From an uncultured Oscillospiraceae bacterium (GTDB taxonomy: Bacteria > Bacillota > Clostridia > Oscillospirales > Acutalibacteraceae), in contig URCA01000037.1 of the NCBI GenBank assembly GCA_900546265.1, forward strand, positions 1 through 36,721: DNA of 36,721 nucleotides, read 5' to 3'. Below the pieces are notes generated by a model. It did no database searches, was not told the origin of the DNA, and worked only from the letters and a program-made list of their open reading frames with translations. Positions within the stretch are counted from its first letter, which is position 1. The number at the start of each line of letters is the position of its first letter. Positions 25,492-34,487 of this stretch are shown here, in pieces. The position numbers and the translations under genes are program-made.

Positions 25492-26121
25492 TCAGTCTTC
25501 CGCCTGCTGCTTGGCGTTTTTCTGCGCCTTAATGACCTTAAGCCGGGAAAAATCCTCCCGTTCCTTCTCTTCCAGGGAATCGGTGATGAACTTCACGGTG
25601 CTGGTCAGGCGGGGGATGATGATATTCTTCAGGGCGTTGGCCCGTTTCTGGGTCTTGTTGACGGCGGTGGCCAGGCGGTACACGCTGTTTTCCACCTCCG
25701 CCAGTTCGGCGGTCAGCTTCTTCACACGGTCGAACTTGATGTACGCCTCGTCCACCAGGGAGCTGGTGGACATGAAACCATAGCGAAGGGAAACCGGCTC
25801 GGCGTCCAGCTTGACCATGGGGATTTCCACCCCCATGACGCTGCGCACCGTCAGCTCGAGGCCGTTTTCCACCGGCACCGACGCGGCGATGTCGTCGCAG
25901 ACGCCGTGGGCCACGTTGGCCCGCTGCAGCGCCTGATACGCCTCCGCGTAGCAGGAGTCGATCTGGGACTGGATCACCGCGGCCCGGTCAATGAGCTGCA
26001 TCATTTCCCGGACAATGATGTTCCGCTTGCGATCCAGCAGTTCAAAGCCCACCTTGGCTAAATCCAGGGATTTTTTGGTGTTGATGAGGTTGCCCTTGGT
26101 CGGAAAAACTTGATCAGCCAA
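25492..26121 (-). CDS. atpD: V-type ATP synthase subunit D
   Basis: This 209-residue subunit D is the central-stalk rotor shaft that turns inside the A3B3 head. It shows the family start (PTKGNLINTKKSLDLAKVGFELLDRKRNI), a beta middle, and the long C-terminal helix (NKTQKRANALKNIIIPRLTSTVKFI). The first codon is TTG at 26121, preceded by GGTGA at a suitable distance; no ATG fits the conserved N-terminus. It is the last gene of the operon, 53 bp after subunit B. Confidence 0.96.
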   Translation of the reverse strand: MADQVFPTKGNLINTKKSLDLAKVGFELLDRKRNIIVREMMQLIDRAAVIQSQIDSCYAEAYQALQRANVAHGVCDDIAASVPVENGLELTVRSVMGVEIPMVKLDAEPVSLRYGFMSTSSLVDEAYIKFDRVKKLTAELAEVENSVYRLATAVNKTQKRANALKNIIIPRLTSTVKFITDSLEEKEREDFSRLKVIKAQKNAKQQAED

Positions 26122-26174
26122 GTGAAATCACCGCTTTCATACAGGAGTGAGGACGGCCGACGGGCGGCGCCGCG

Positions 26175-27584
26175 TCAGTGCACCTTCAAGGGCTGGGCCG
26201 TCACGGCGGCTTCGGGATGGTAGTGGGCATCCAAGGTCTTGTCGTCTACCCGATCCAGCTCTTCCCTGGGCAGGGTGGAGAGCAGCCGCCATCCCAGATC
26301 CAGGGTCTGGTCAATGGAGCGGTTTTCATCAAAGCCCTGGTTGATGTACTGCTGATCGAACATCCGGCCGAACTCCAGCAGCTTCTTGTCGCCCGGCGAC
26401 AGCTCCTCCTCGCCGATGACCGAGGCCAGAGAGCGGGCTTCCTGCACCCGGGCATAGCAGGCGAACAGTTGATTGGACACCGCCGCGTGATCCTCCCGGG
26501 TGAACCCCTCGCCGATGCCGTCCTTCATCAGACGGGACAGGGAGGGCAGCACCGACACCGGCGGGTAAATCCCGCTGTTGTCCAGGCTGCGATCCAGCAC
26601 GATCTGGCCTTCGGTGATATAACCGGTCAAATCGGGAACCGGATGGGTGATGTCGTCGTTGGGCATGGTGAGAATCGGGATTTGCGTCACCGACCCCTTG
26701 CTTCCCTTGATCATGCCGGCCCGCTCGTACAACGACGCGAGGTCGGAATACAGGTAACCGGGGAAGCCCTTCCGCCCGGGGATTTCACCCTTGGAGGCCG
26801 AGAATTCCCGCAGCGCCTCGGCGTAGGAGGTCATGTCGGTCATGATGACCAGAATGTGCATCCCCAAATCGAAGGCCAGGTATTCCGCGGCGGTCAGCGC
26901 GCAGCGGGGGGTGAGGATCCGTTCGATGATGGGGTCGTTGGACAAGTTTAAGAACATGGCAACCCGTCCGAGCACACCGCTTTCTTCGAAGGAACGCTTG
27001 AAGTATTCGGCCACGTCGTTCTTGACGCCCATGGCCGCGAAAACGATGGCGAAATCGGAACCCGATTCGTCGGCGATTTTCGCCTGCCGGACGATTTGGG
27101 CCGCCAACTCGTTATGCCGCATGCCGGAGCCGGAGAAAATAGGCAGCTTCTGGCCCCGGATCAGGGTCATCATGCAGTCGATGGAGGAGATGCCGGTCTC
27201 GATGAAGTTCCGGGGATACACCCGGGACACGGGGTTGATGGCGGTGCCGTTGATGTCCCGTTGCTCCACCGGAAAAATATCGCCCAGGCCGTCGATGGGG
27301 CGACCGGAGCCGTCGAAGATACGGCCCAGAAGCTCGGGCGACAGGGGCATTTCCACCGGGTGGCCCAGCAGACGGGTGCGGGTGTTGTCCAGGGCGATGC
27401 CATTGGTGCCTTCGAACACCTGGATAACCACCCGTTCCCCCTCCATCTGGACGATACGCCCGGCCCGTTCGGTGCCATTGTCCAGGCGGATGGAAACCGT
27501 TTCCTCGAAGGTGGCGTCCTTGACGCCGTCTAGGGCGATGAGGGAACCGTTGATTTCCTTGACGCCGATGTATTCGATGATCAT
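26175..27584 (-). CDS. atpB: V-type ATP synthase subunit B
   Basis: This 469-residue non-catalytic nucleotide-binding subunit of the V1 head pairs with subunit A. It begins MIIEYIGVKEINGSLIALDG, with the later conserved stretches ISSIDCMMTLIRGQKLPIFSGSG, SKGEIPGRKGFPGYLYSDLASLYERAG and TMPNDDITHPVPDLTGYITEGQ. It has no canonical P-loop, as expected. The ATG at 27584 has AGGAGGGGG upstream, 16 bp after subunit A. Confidence 0.97.
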   Translation of the reverse strand: MIIEYIGVKEINGSLIALDGVKDATFEETVSIRLDNGTERAGRIVQMEGERVVIQVFEGTNGIALDNTRTRLLGHPVEMPLSPELLGRIFDGSGRPIDGLGDIFPVEQRDINGTAINPVSRVYPRNFIETGISSIDCMMTLIRGQKLPIFSGSGMRHNELAAQIVRQAKIADESGSDFAIVFAAMGVKNDVAEYFKRSFEESGVLGRVAMFLNLSNDPIIERILTPRCALTAAEYLAFDLGMHILVIMTDMTSYAEALREFSASKGEIPGRKGFPGYLYSDLASLYERAGMIKGSKGSVTQIPILTMPNDDITHPVPDLTGYITEGQIVLDRSLDNSGIYPPVSVLPSLSRLMKDGIGEGFTREDHAAVSNQLFACYARVQEARSLASVIGEEELSPGDKKLLEFGRMFDQQYINQGFDENRSIDQTLDLGWRLLSTLPREELDRVDDKTLDAHYHPEAAVTAQPLKVH

Positions 27585-27600
27585 ATGGTCAGTCCCCCTC

Positions 27601-29349
27601 CTATCGTTTGAGCGCGGCCAGCGTGTCGTCGATTTCCTTGTAATAGCCGTCCAGCAGCTCCAAATGGTCGTTGGGGACGTCGTATTTGATGCGGCTGACC
27701 TTGTCGAATAAGCCGAGCGCGAGTATCTGCGACAGGGGCACCGATGCCGCCACGATGGCCTGCGCCGCCTTGTGCAGGTACAGGATGACCCGCATCATTT
27801 TCAGCTGCTTTTCCAGCGGGACATAGGTGTCGTCCTGATGATACGCGTTCTGCTGCAGGAAGCCGACCCGGATGACCCGGGCGGTCTCGATGACCAGCTT
27901 TTGATCGTCGGGCAGCACGTCGGAGCCGATGAGCTTGACGATTTCCATCAGCTGGTTCTCCTCCTGAAGCAGCTGGGCGATCTGGGTGCGGCAGGCGAGG
28001 AAATCCTCCCCCACGTTCTTCTTGTACCAAGCGGTCAAATCGCCCAGATACTCGCTGTAGCTGGAGGTCCAGTTGATGGCGGGATAGTGCCGGGCGTAGG
28101 CCAGGGATTTGTCCAGCGCCCAGAAGCAGCGGGTAAACCGCTTGGTGTTCTGGGTGACGGGTTCGGAGAAGTCGCTGCCCTGGGGGGACACGGCGCCGAT
28201 GATGGTCACGCTGCCGGAACCGCCGCCCAAAGGCTCCACCATGCCCGCGCGCTCATAGAACTCGGACAGGCGGGAGGGCAGGTAAGCCGGAAACCCTTCT
28301 TCAGCGGGCATTTCCTCCAGGCGGCCGGAAATTTCGCGCAGGGCCTCGGCCCACCGGGAGGTGGAGTCGGCCATGATGGCCACGTGATACCCCATGTCGC
28401 GGTAATACTCGGCCAGGGTGATGCCGGTGTAGATGGACGCCTCGCGGGCGGCCACCGGCATGTTGGAGGTGTTGGCGATGAGGCAGGTGCGATCGGTCAT
28501 GGGCCGGCCCGATTTCGGGTCAACCAGCTCGGAGAACTCCTCGAGCACCTGGGACATTTCGTTGCCACGTTCGCCGCAGCCGATGTAAACGATGATGTCG
28601 GCGTCGCACCATTTGGCCAGCTGATGCTGGGTCATGGTCTTGCCGGTGCCGAAGCCGCCGGGGATGGCCGCCGTGCCGCCCTTCGCCAAGGGGAACAGGG
28701 TGTCGATGACCCGCTGCCCGGTGATCAGAGGGGCGTCGGCGTACTTCCGGCTGGCCACGGGGCGGGGGGTGCGGATGGGCCACTGCTGGCAGAGGGTCAG
28801 ATCGTGATCCAGGCCGTCCTCGTCGGTGATGGTGACCACCGTGTCGTTCACCTTGTAGGCCCCGCTGGGCTTCACGGCCTTGACGGTGCCGTACAGTTGG
28901 GGAGGCACCATGCATTTATGGGTGATGATGGGGGTTTCGGGGCAGGTGGCGTACACGTCGCCGGGATGCAGGGTGTCCCCCGCCTTCACCAGCACCGTGA
29001 CCTCCCACAGCTTGTCGGCGTCGATGGAGGGCACCGACACGCCCCGGTTGATAAAATCGCCGGACAGCTTCTCGATGGCCTTCAGGGGCCGCTCGATACC
29101 GTCGAAGATGTTGTCGAGAATGCCGGGACCCAGCGTGGCGCACAGCGGGCCGCCCGTGGCGTACACCGGTTCCCCGACCTTCAGGCCGGTGGTGTTTTCA
29201 TATACCTGGATGGTGGTCGCCTTGGCGGTGATGCCGATGACCTCGCCCACCAGCTTTTCCTCGCCCACCAGCACCATTTCCATCATGGACAGGCCGGTAT
29301 TGCCCAGCACTGTGACGACGGGGCCGTTGATGCCAAAGACTGTATTCAT
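27601..29349 (-). CDS. atpA: V-type ATP synthase catalytic subunit A
   Basis: This 582-residue catalytic subunit of V1 hydrolyses or makes ATP. The Walker A loop is at 231-238 (GGFGTGKT), followed by CGERGNEMSQVLEEF and the Walker B-side region VAIMADSTSRWAEALREISGRLEEMPAEEGFP. The A-specific insertion is present (about 115-190). Length is normal for bacterial V-type A subunits. The ATG at 29349 has AAGGGGG upstream, 13 bp after subunit E. Confidence 0.98.
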   Translation of the reverse strand: MNTVFGINGPVVTVLGNTGLSMMEMVLVGEEKLVGEVIGITAKATTIQVYENTTGLKVGEPVYATGGPLCATLGPGILDNIFDGIERPLKAIEKLSGDFINRGVSVPSIDADKLWEVTVLVKAGDTLHPGDVYATCPETPIITHKCMVPPQLYGTVKAVKPSGAYKVNDTVVTITDEDGLDHDLTLCQQWPIRTPRPVASRKYADAPLITGQRVIDTLFPLAKGGTAAIPGGFGTGKTMTQHQLAKWCDADIIVYIGCGERGNEMSQVLEEFSELVDPKSGRPMTDRTCLIANTSNMPVAAREASIYTGITLAEYYRDMGYHVAIMADSTSRWAEALREISGRLEEMPAEEGFPAYLPSRLSEFYERAGMVEPLGGGSGSVTIIGAVSPQGSDFSEPVTQNTKRFTRCFWALDKSLAYARHYPAINWTSSYSEYLGDLTAWYKKNVGEDFLACRTQIAQLLQEENQLMEIVKLIGSDVLPDDQKLVIETARVIRVGFLQQNAYHQDDTYVPLEKQLKMMRVILYLHKAAQAIVAASVPLSQILALGLFDKVSRIKYDVPNDHLELLDGYYKEIDDTLAALKR

Positions 29350-29362
29350 ACCAAAAGCCCCC

Positions 29363-29959
29363 TTATTCTACGGTCAAGCCGGAGGTCTTGGCGAACCATT
29401 CCCGTTGGATGTCCAGCTTAGTGTCCAGGGAATCGTCCGCCAGCATGCCGGTGGCGGCGTTCAGGCCGCGCAGGCCGCCCAGGTGGATGTCCGCGGAGGT
29501 CTCCACCCGGCTGCCCGCCGGGCAGAGGGCCGTCAGGTCGGGGATCAGCGCCTCGTCCCGGGGCGCCACCTCGTACACGGTGCCCTCGGCGGGCATCCGG
29601 GCCGCCATGGCGGTCAGCGAGTCCTTGAGGGACTGGCGGTATTCCGGCGTGGCGGTATAGGCGGCCAGCTGTTCCTTCACCTCGGCAAATATGGTTTCGG
29701 TCATGTCCCGGCGCTTGCCCAGCAGCTTTTTACGGGCATCCAGCTCCCGGCGGGACATTTCGCGGCTGGCGTTGTTCTTCAGCTCCATACGCTCCCGCTG
29801 GATTAGATCATAAGCGTCCGCGAGCACTTCCTGCTCGGCTTGTGTCAGCCGCTCGATTTTATAGTCTTCCACCTCTTGGTGGATTTTCTGGCGCTGTTCC
29901 TCCGCGTAATCGGTTATCGCCTGTACGAATTTACTGACTTTCTCATCGCTGTTCGCCAT
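29363..29959 (-). CDS. atpE: V-type ATP synthase subunit E
   Basis: This 198-residue peripheral-stalk subunit has a long charged N-terminal coiled coil (about 10-105) that pairs with subunit G/H, then a globular C-terminal domain that attaches to the head. ATG at 29959 with GGGAG seven bases upstream is chosen; the frame is open to 30076, but the added 39 residues look like translated non-coding sequence. A 152-bp gap with the second hairpin element separates it from subunit F. Confidence 0.92.
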   Translation of the reverse strand: MANSDEKVSKFVQAITDYAEEQRQKIHQEVEDYKIERLTQAEQEVLADAYDLIQRERMELKNNASREMSRRELDARKKLLGKRRDMTETIFAEVKEQLAAYTATPEYRQSLKDSLTAMAARMPAEGTVYEVAPRDEALIPDLTALCPAGSRVETSADIHLGGLRGLNAATGMLADDSLDTKLDIQREWFAKTSGLTVE

Positions 29960-30049
29960 ACGCAGCTCCCATCTCCGGCGAGTTGTCTGCGCCGCAGAGC
30001 GGCCGTATGCCGCGGGCCTTTCGCCGGAAAAGCCCGCTCCCGCAGGGTT

Positions 30050-30114
30050 TAGGTAAGCGCTGAATAAATCGGCCACAGCATCTTTTCGGCGGGGATTTAC
30101 TCATCGCTTACCTA
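30050..30114. repeat. Stop-codon-linked inverted-repeat element, copy 2
   Basis: A 65-bp segment between subunits F and E. Its 21-bp ends pair with two mismatches (TAGGTAAGCG at both outer ends), leaving a 23-nt loop. The TAG at 30112-30114 is the stop codon of subunit F. It shares termini, orientation and placement with 18927-19028. Confidence 0.75.
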
Positions 30115-30420
30115 GATTTTGATTCCGATGGCCTCGCGGACATACCGGGTGATGGAATCCTTGGCGCGGCCGTTGCCGTGCCGGTCGGGGATTTCCACGA
30201 TAAGCGGCCGGGACCGATTGAGCTTCAGATCGTCCACGAGGTCGCCGCACATCTTCACGAGATGCTCGGTCATCAGGATGACCGCCACATCGTCCATGTT
30301 CATGGCGGCGGCCAGGGCCTGGTGCACCTCGTCGGGCTCGTGTACCACCGTGCCCTCGATGCCGGCCAGACGCATGCCTACGCAGGTGTCGTTGTTGTCA
30401 CTGATGACATAAAAGCGCAC
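30112..30420 (-). CDS. atpF: V-type ATP synthase subunit F
   Basis: This 102-residue central-stalk subunit sits beside subunit D in the rotor. It shows the small alpha/beta fold of the family (MRFYVISDNNDTCVGMRLAG, then VAVILMTEHLV and RPLIVEIPDRHG). The start is GTG at 30420 with GGGAG nine bases upstream. The stop codon is supplied by the inverted-repeat element at 30050-30114. It is 28 bp after subunit K. Confidence 0.95.
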   Translation of the reverse strand: MRFYVISDNNDTCVGMRLAGIEGTVVHEPDEVHQALAAAMNMDDVAVILMTEHLVKMCGDLVDDLKLNRSRPLIVEIPDRHGNGRAKDSITRYVREAIGIKI

Positions 30421-30448
30421 GGGTACTCACTCCCTTCCGCGCGGCCGG

Positions 30449-30886
30449 CTATTTCAGGATGAGAATCATAATGGCGATCAGCAGGCCGTACAGGCCGAAG
30501 CCTTCGCCCAGGGCGACGAAGATGATGGATTTACCGAAAGCCTTGGGATCCTCCGCCGTGGCGCCGATGGCGGCGGGGGCGCCGGAGGCAACGGCGATAC
30601 CGCCGCCGATGCCGGCCAGGCCCACAGCCAGGGCGGCCGCCAGGTATTTCATGCCGTCGCCCACGCTGGTGACAGCGGTGGCAACTTCTTCGGCGGCGGC
30701 GGGATCGTTCGCGGCGGCGGAGGCCATGAAGGGCACGGCGCAGGTGGCTGCCACAATGAGAATCAGGGTCAGGAAGTGCACGCGCATGACCTTCTTGGCG
30801 GGCTTGCCCTTCTTCACCAGGATAAAGGAAATCAGCAGGGAAACAGCCAGCAGGGCCACCGGAATCATCAAATACGCCATGTTCAT
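30449..30886 (-). CDS. atpK: V-type ATP synthase subunit K (membrane rotor ring)
   Basis: This 145-residue proteolipid has four predicted membrane helices, like the NtpK of Enterococcus hirae. Only the C-terminal hairpin keeps the ion-carrying carboxylate: E128 in VALGEGFGLYG. The Gln that binds sodium in helix 3 of NtpK appears to be replaced by Val (GGIAVASGAPAA), and the Thr after the Glu is Gly, so proton coupling seems more likely than sodium (inference from an eye alignment). ATG at 30886 has AGGAGG upstream. Confidence 0.95.
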   Translation of the reverse strand: MNMAYLMIPVALLAVSLLISFILVKKGKPAKKVMRVHFLTLILIVAATCAVPFMASAAANDPAAAEEVATAVTSVGDGMKYLAAALAVGLAGIGGGIAVASGAPAAIGATAEDPKAFGKSIIFVALGEGFGLYGLLIAIMILILK

Positions 30887-30935
30887 AACAAGTACCTCCT
30901 AAATATAATCGATGTGCGGGAAAATCTCCCCCAAT

Positions 30936-32870
30936 TTATTTATCAGCCGATACGGAGAGGGGCTGGAAAGCGCGGCCGTCGCCGACGTAATACCGGCTGA
31001 ACATTTCATAGAACTCGAGACGCATGACCTGGATGGACACCAGCAGGGCCTCCATCCCCATGACCAGGGCGTTGCCGATAATCACCGCGATGGTGAAGCC
31101 CAGCGGGCCGAACAGCTCAGCGATGGCAAACACCGCCATCATCATGCCGGCGTGAACCAGCACGAACGCGGCCACCCGCAGGAAGGACATGGTATTGGAT
31201 ACATAGGACAGCAGGATTTCGAATTCCTCGAAAAAGTTCTGGATGATGAACTCGCCCCATTTTTCTGGCTTCCAGTCCTTTTCCCCTGCCATAAGCTTGC
31301 CCAGCGGCTCTCGGAAGAAAATCACCACCAGGGGCAGCACGATAAGCAGCAGCACATAGGGCAGATTCAGCACATGGACGTCGAACAGCAGCTGACAGCC
31401 GAAACCCAGCACCAGCGAGCCGTAGAACACCAGCCCCGCGATGCCGTTCGGACCAAAGACGGCGCTTTCATAATTGCGCTGCTTGAAGCCGGAATAGATG
31501 TTGAGCATCATGGCCAGCATGATGAGGGTCAAGCCGATGACCACCGCGAACAGGATGATGTTGGTGGCCATGGCGGAGTTCATGACCTCGATGGGCTTTT
31601 CCTCCAGGCCGAACAGCGCCTTGTACATGGGATCCAGCACATGCTCGAAACCGAACACCGACCCGTACACCAGGCCGAAGACGGCGGAGGAAATGCCGCA
31701 GGGCAGCAGGATGCGCCCGATGGGCATCTGCTTGAAATGCCACATGGCCCAGCCGATGACGGCCACCAGGATCCCCTGGCCTAAATCGCCGAACATGATC
31801 CCGAACAGGAGGGTGAAGGTGATGGCCACAAAGGCGGTGGGGTCGATCTCGTTATACCGGGGCAGGCCGTACATGTCCACGAAGTATTCGAAGGGCCGGA
31901 AAGTCCGGGCGTTGCGCAGGGTGACAGGGGGCGTGTGGTGGGTGTCCCCCTCCGCCGACTCAATGGAATACTCGATGGCGTCGATGGCGTCCAGCGCGGT
32001 CTGGAACTTTTTCTCCTCCCGGGCGGGGATCCAGCCGGCCAAGATAAACTTGTCGTTGTACCGGGCCGCGTACTGCCGCACGCCGAACAGGGTGGCCAGC
32101 TGCTTGTACCGGGCATGCACCTGCAGGCACAGATTCTTTTCTTTGGCCCAGTAGTCCGCGATTTCCTTTTTCACCTGGTCGAGCGCGGCGTTGGTGGCGT
32201 TCAGCTCGGTGCGCAGCTTGCCGACGATTTCCTCCGGGGTGCCCACGGCGGAGGGAATGCGCAGGCGCTCGAAGTACAGGCTCGAGAAGATCCGATCGAT
32301 GTCGGAGGCCATCTCCAGCGGGGCGAAATACACGCCCCAGTAATACTCTGCGTCGCTCGCTCCCGGGAAAAACAGCACATACGGGTTCTGGCTGTAGGCG
32401 TTCAACTTCTCAAAGCTGTCCTTGGGCAGGCGGCCGAAGCGCACCTTGATGGTTTCGCAGTGGATGATGCTGTCCAGGTCGATATTCAGCCCCCGGAAAT
32501 GCTCGAACTGCTCGATATCCCGGTTCTGGGCCTCCGCCTTGGTGGTCAGCTCGCTGCGCCTCTTGGACATCTCGGCGGCCTTCGCCGTGAATTCCTCCAC
32601 ATAGGCGGCCATGTCGTCCATCTCCATGGTGGAGGGAGCCACGCGGCCGGACAAATCGCCCTGCACCCGGGCGATGGCCGATTCCAGGGTACTCAAGGGG
32701 ACGCTATAGGGGTTCTCCTCCTTGATGGTCATGAAATCGGAGGTGTCGGAAAAGAAGGTCATGGCGTCGTCAGGCTGGAACACGCCGCTTTTTCCGCAGG
32801 CATAGACTACCTTGTCCAGGCTGGCCATCTGTCCGATCACGCTGACGAGCCTCATTTTTGCAACTGCCAA
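30936..32870 (-). CDS. atpI: V-type ATP synthase subunit I (membrane stator)
   Basis: This 644-residue subunit, also called a, has a cytoplasmic N-terminal half (about 1-340, with coiled coils) that binds the peripheral stalks, and a membrane half with seven or eight helices that forms the ion half-channels with ring K. The first codon is TTG at 32870 with GGGGGTG upstream; it keeps the conserved opening MAVAKMRLVSVIG. Starting at the internal ATG (32855) would cut that in part. It lies 16 bp after subunit C. Confidence 0.96.
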   Translation of the reverse strand: MAVAKMRLVSVIGQMASLDKVVYACGKSGVFQPDDAMTFFSDTSDFMTIKEENPYSVPLSTLESAIARVQGDLSGRVAPSTMEMDDMAAYVEEFTAKAAEMSKRRSELTTKAEAQNRDIEQFEHFRGLNIDLDSIIHCETIKVRFGRLPKDSFEKLNAYSQNPYVLFFPGASDAEYYWGVYFAPLEMASDIDRIFSSLYFERLRIPSAVGTPEEIVGKLRTELNATNAALDQVKKEIADYWAKEKNLCLQVHARYKQLATLFGVRQYAARYNDKFILAGWIPAREEKKFQTALDAIDAIEYSIESAEGDTHHTPPVTLRNARTFRPFEYFVDMYGLPRYNEIDPTAFVAITFTLLFGIMFGDLGQGILVAVIGWAMWHFKQMPIGRILLPCGISSAVFGLVYGSVFGFEHVLDPMYKALFGLEEKPIEVMNSAMATNIILFAVVIGLTLIMLAMMLNIYSGFKQRNYESAVFGPNGIAGLVFYGSLVLGFGCQLLFDVHVLNLPYVLLLIVLPLVVIFFREPLGKLMAGEKDWKPEKWGEFIIQNFFEEFEILLSYVSNTMSFLRVAAFVLVHAGMMMAVFAIAELFGPLGFTIAVIIGNALVMGMEALLVSIQVMRLEFYEMFSRYYVGDGRAFQPLSVSADK

Positions 32871-32886
32871 TGAAATTCACACCCCC

Positions 32887-33939
32887 TTATTGGTCGAGGA
32901 GGACAAGCATGGGCTTGATTTCCTCCGGGGGCATTCCGTACCGGATGCCCTCAATGATGTTGATGATGTCGTCCAGCTCCACATCCATCAGGATGATATA
33001 GGAGACGAGCACCACCATCGGATGGATGGAGTAATGGATATGCCGCCGGGCATTGAAATACGGCACCCGGTGATGCAGATCGTGGATAAACCGCCGCTGG
33101 GCCTCCGGCAGGGACTTGCCCACCCGGGTGGTGTAAAAAATCCGGAGCACCTCGTCCGCCGTGGGGGCGTCGATCATCTTGTCCATGGTCTTTTCGGGAA
33201 TGCAGCGCCCGGACGGCAGAAGGTTGGCGCGGATTAGGTCGGGCGCCATGCCGAAATACCGCTTCATCCGCACGATGCGGGAGACGTTCTGCACGTCGAT
33301 CTGGGTGCCGCACAGGTTCTCGAGCTGCTCGTGCAAATCGCCTGACGTGTCGTCGATGATGGTCAGCAGGGTGTTGGTCAGATAGGTATGCAGCGCGTTT
33401 TCTATTTCCGTAATGCGGATATGCCCGTTCTCCGGCGGGAACTGGCTGATCATTTTCGCGTAGGGCGTCCCCCCCAAGGCGGCGACCAGCTCCGCCTGGT
33501 TTTTCGCCTTGCCCATCTTCATGAAATCCAGGCGCGTCTGGCTGGTGAAAAACAACGGCATAGAGAAGAAAAATTCGTCGCTGCGCCCCGCGTTCATCAA
33601 CCGCAGGCACTGGATGATCTGGTCGATTTCCCCCCGCCGGATGATGTAGGCGGACATGTGCATCCCCACGGTGGCGTCGTACCGGCTCAGAGAGGAATAG
33701 TCGTTGAACAGCTTGCGCCGGAGCAGCATCTCCAGATGCCCCCGATGGATGGTAGTCTCGTTGATTTCGGTGAGCATCACCGCATAGGAGGTACGGTTTT
33801 TCAGATAAGAGGCCACCTCACTGACGCTGTGACAGTTCAGCAGCTCGAGATAATTCTGCGATTTCAGGCTGTTGCCGTACATGGCGCGGGCCTTCGCCAG
33901 AATAACGTTGGCGGATGGTGCCGATGCGCGCATGGCCAT
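32887..33939 (-). CDS. atpC: V-type ATP synthase subunit C
   Basis: This subunit of about 350 residues is the funnel-shaped connector between rotor shaft and K ring. It is mostly helical, with the family's NVILAKARAMYGNSL start and repeated internal thirds. Two ATGs lie close together (33939 and 33933); AAAGGGGG upstream is better spaced for the second, so the protein may be two residues shorter. Confidence 0.93.
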   Translation of the reverse strand: MAMRASAPSANVILAKARAMYGNSLKSQNYLELLNCHSVSEVASYLKNRTSYAVMLTEINETTIHRGHLEMLLRRKLFNDYSSLSRYDATVGMHMSAYIIRRGEIDQIIQCLRLMNAGRSDEFFFSMPLFFTSQTRLDFMKMGKAKNQAELVAALGGTPYAKMISQFPPENGHIRITEIENALHTYLTNTLLTIIDDTSGDLHEQLENLCGTQIDVQNVSRIVRMKRYFGMAPDLIRANLLPSGRCIPEKTMDKMIDAPTADEVLRIFYTTRVGKSLPEAQRRFIHDLHHRVPYFNARRHIHYSIHPMVVLVSYIILMDVELDDIINIIEGIRYGMPPEEIKPMLVLLDQ

Positions 33940-33964
33940 GCCCCCTTTCGTGGATACCTTACCG

Positions 33965-34276
33965 TCAGGATTCCTTCACCTTTTTGACAATATCGGCCAC
34001 CCACTGCGTATGCTTTTGCGCATACAGCCGCTCGAGGCGGGCCGTCTGTTCGGCATAGTATTCCTCGCGCTTGCGCCATTTCTGCTCGAGCAGCGTCTGT
34101 TCGGTCTCGGCGTTGATTTGGATGCGGCGGCGGGCGCGATCCAGGTATTCCTCTTTGAGCGCCTCGGCCCGCTTGACGAGCTCCTTCTCCGATTCCAGCT
34201 TTTCCCGCCGGGCGGCCTCGGTGATTTCCTGCGCCTTGCGATCCATATCGATGATGCGCTTGATCATTTCTTCCAT
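33965..34276 (-). CDS. V-type ATP synthase subunit G/H (peripheral stalk)
   Basis: This 103-residue protein is almost entirely one charged coiled coil (KRIIDMDRKAQEITEAARRE onward), the expected form of the stalk partner of subunit E. ATG at 34276 has GAGG five bases upstream. It is the first gene of the operon, about 130 nt after the likely transcript start. The identification rests on position and shape rather than on strong sequence motifs. Confidence 0.88.
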   Translation of the reverse strand: MEEMIKRIIDMDRKAQEITEAARREKLESEKELVKRAEALKEEYLDRARRRIQINAETEQTLLEQKWRKREEYYAEQTARLERLYAQKHTQWVADIVKKVKES

Positions 34277-34338
34277 GAACGCCTCACGCCTTTCTGTCTA
34301 TCGGCGCCGGGAAAATTTTCCGGATATGCCGACGTAAT

Positions 34339-34375
34339 TTCGGGGGAGAATGACCTTTTGTCATTCTCCCCCGAA
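34339..34375 (-). terminator. Strong hairpin between DUF711 gene and V-ATPase operon
   Basis: A perfect 15-bp stem (34339-34353 with 34361-34375) has a 7-nt loop. It lies 113 bp after the DUF711 stop but also downstream of the promoter at 34415-34443, so it would be in the V-ATPase leader. No T run follows on the minus strand. It may end readthrough, or act as a leader structure affecting ATPase expression. Confidence 0.6.
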
Positions 34376-34414
34376 CGTATGCTGTTTCATACAAATAGGA
34401 TGGCCTTGGATTTC

Positions 34415-34443
34415 AGTATATACCTGTAAAAATAAAATTACAA
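34415..34443 (-). promoter_or_regulatory. Sigma-A promoter of V-type ATPase operon
   Basis: On the minus strand, -35 TTGTAA (34438-34443), a 17-nt AT-rich spacer and -10 TATACT (34415-34420). It is the only AT-rich stretch in this gap and points at the operon beginning at 34276. Confidence 0.65.
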
Positions 34444-34487
34444 TGTTCAAATTGGCGAAATGTCACGGAATTTCGTGTGTGGTTTCG

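Noticed and set aside
29960..30076. N-terminal extension of subunit E
   Set aside because: The extra 39 residues do not resemble subunit E and run into the hairpin element; the ATG at 29959 has its own ribosome site.
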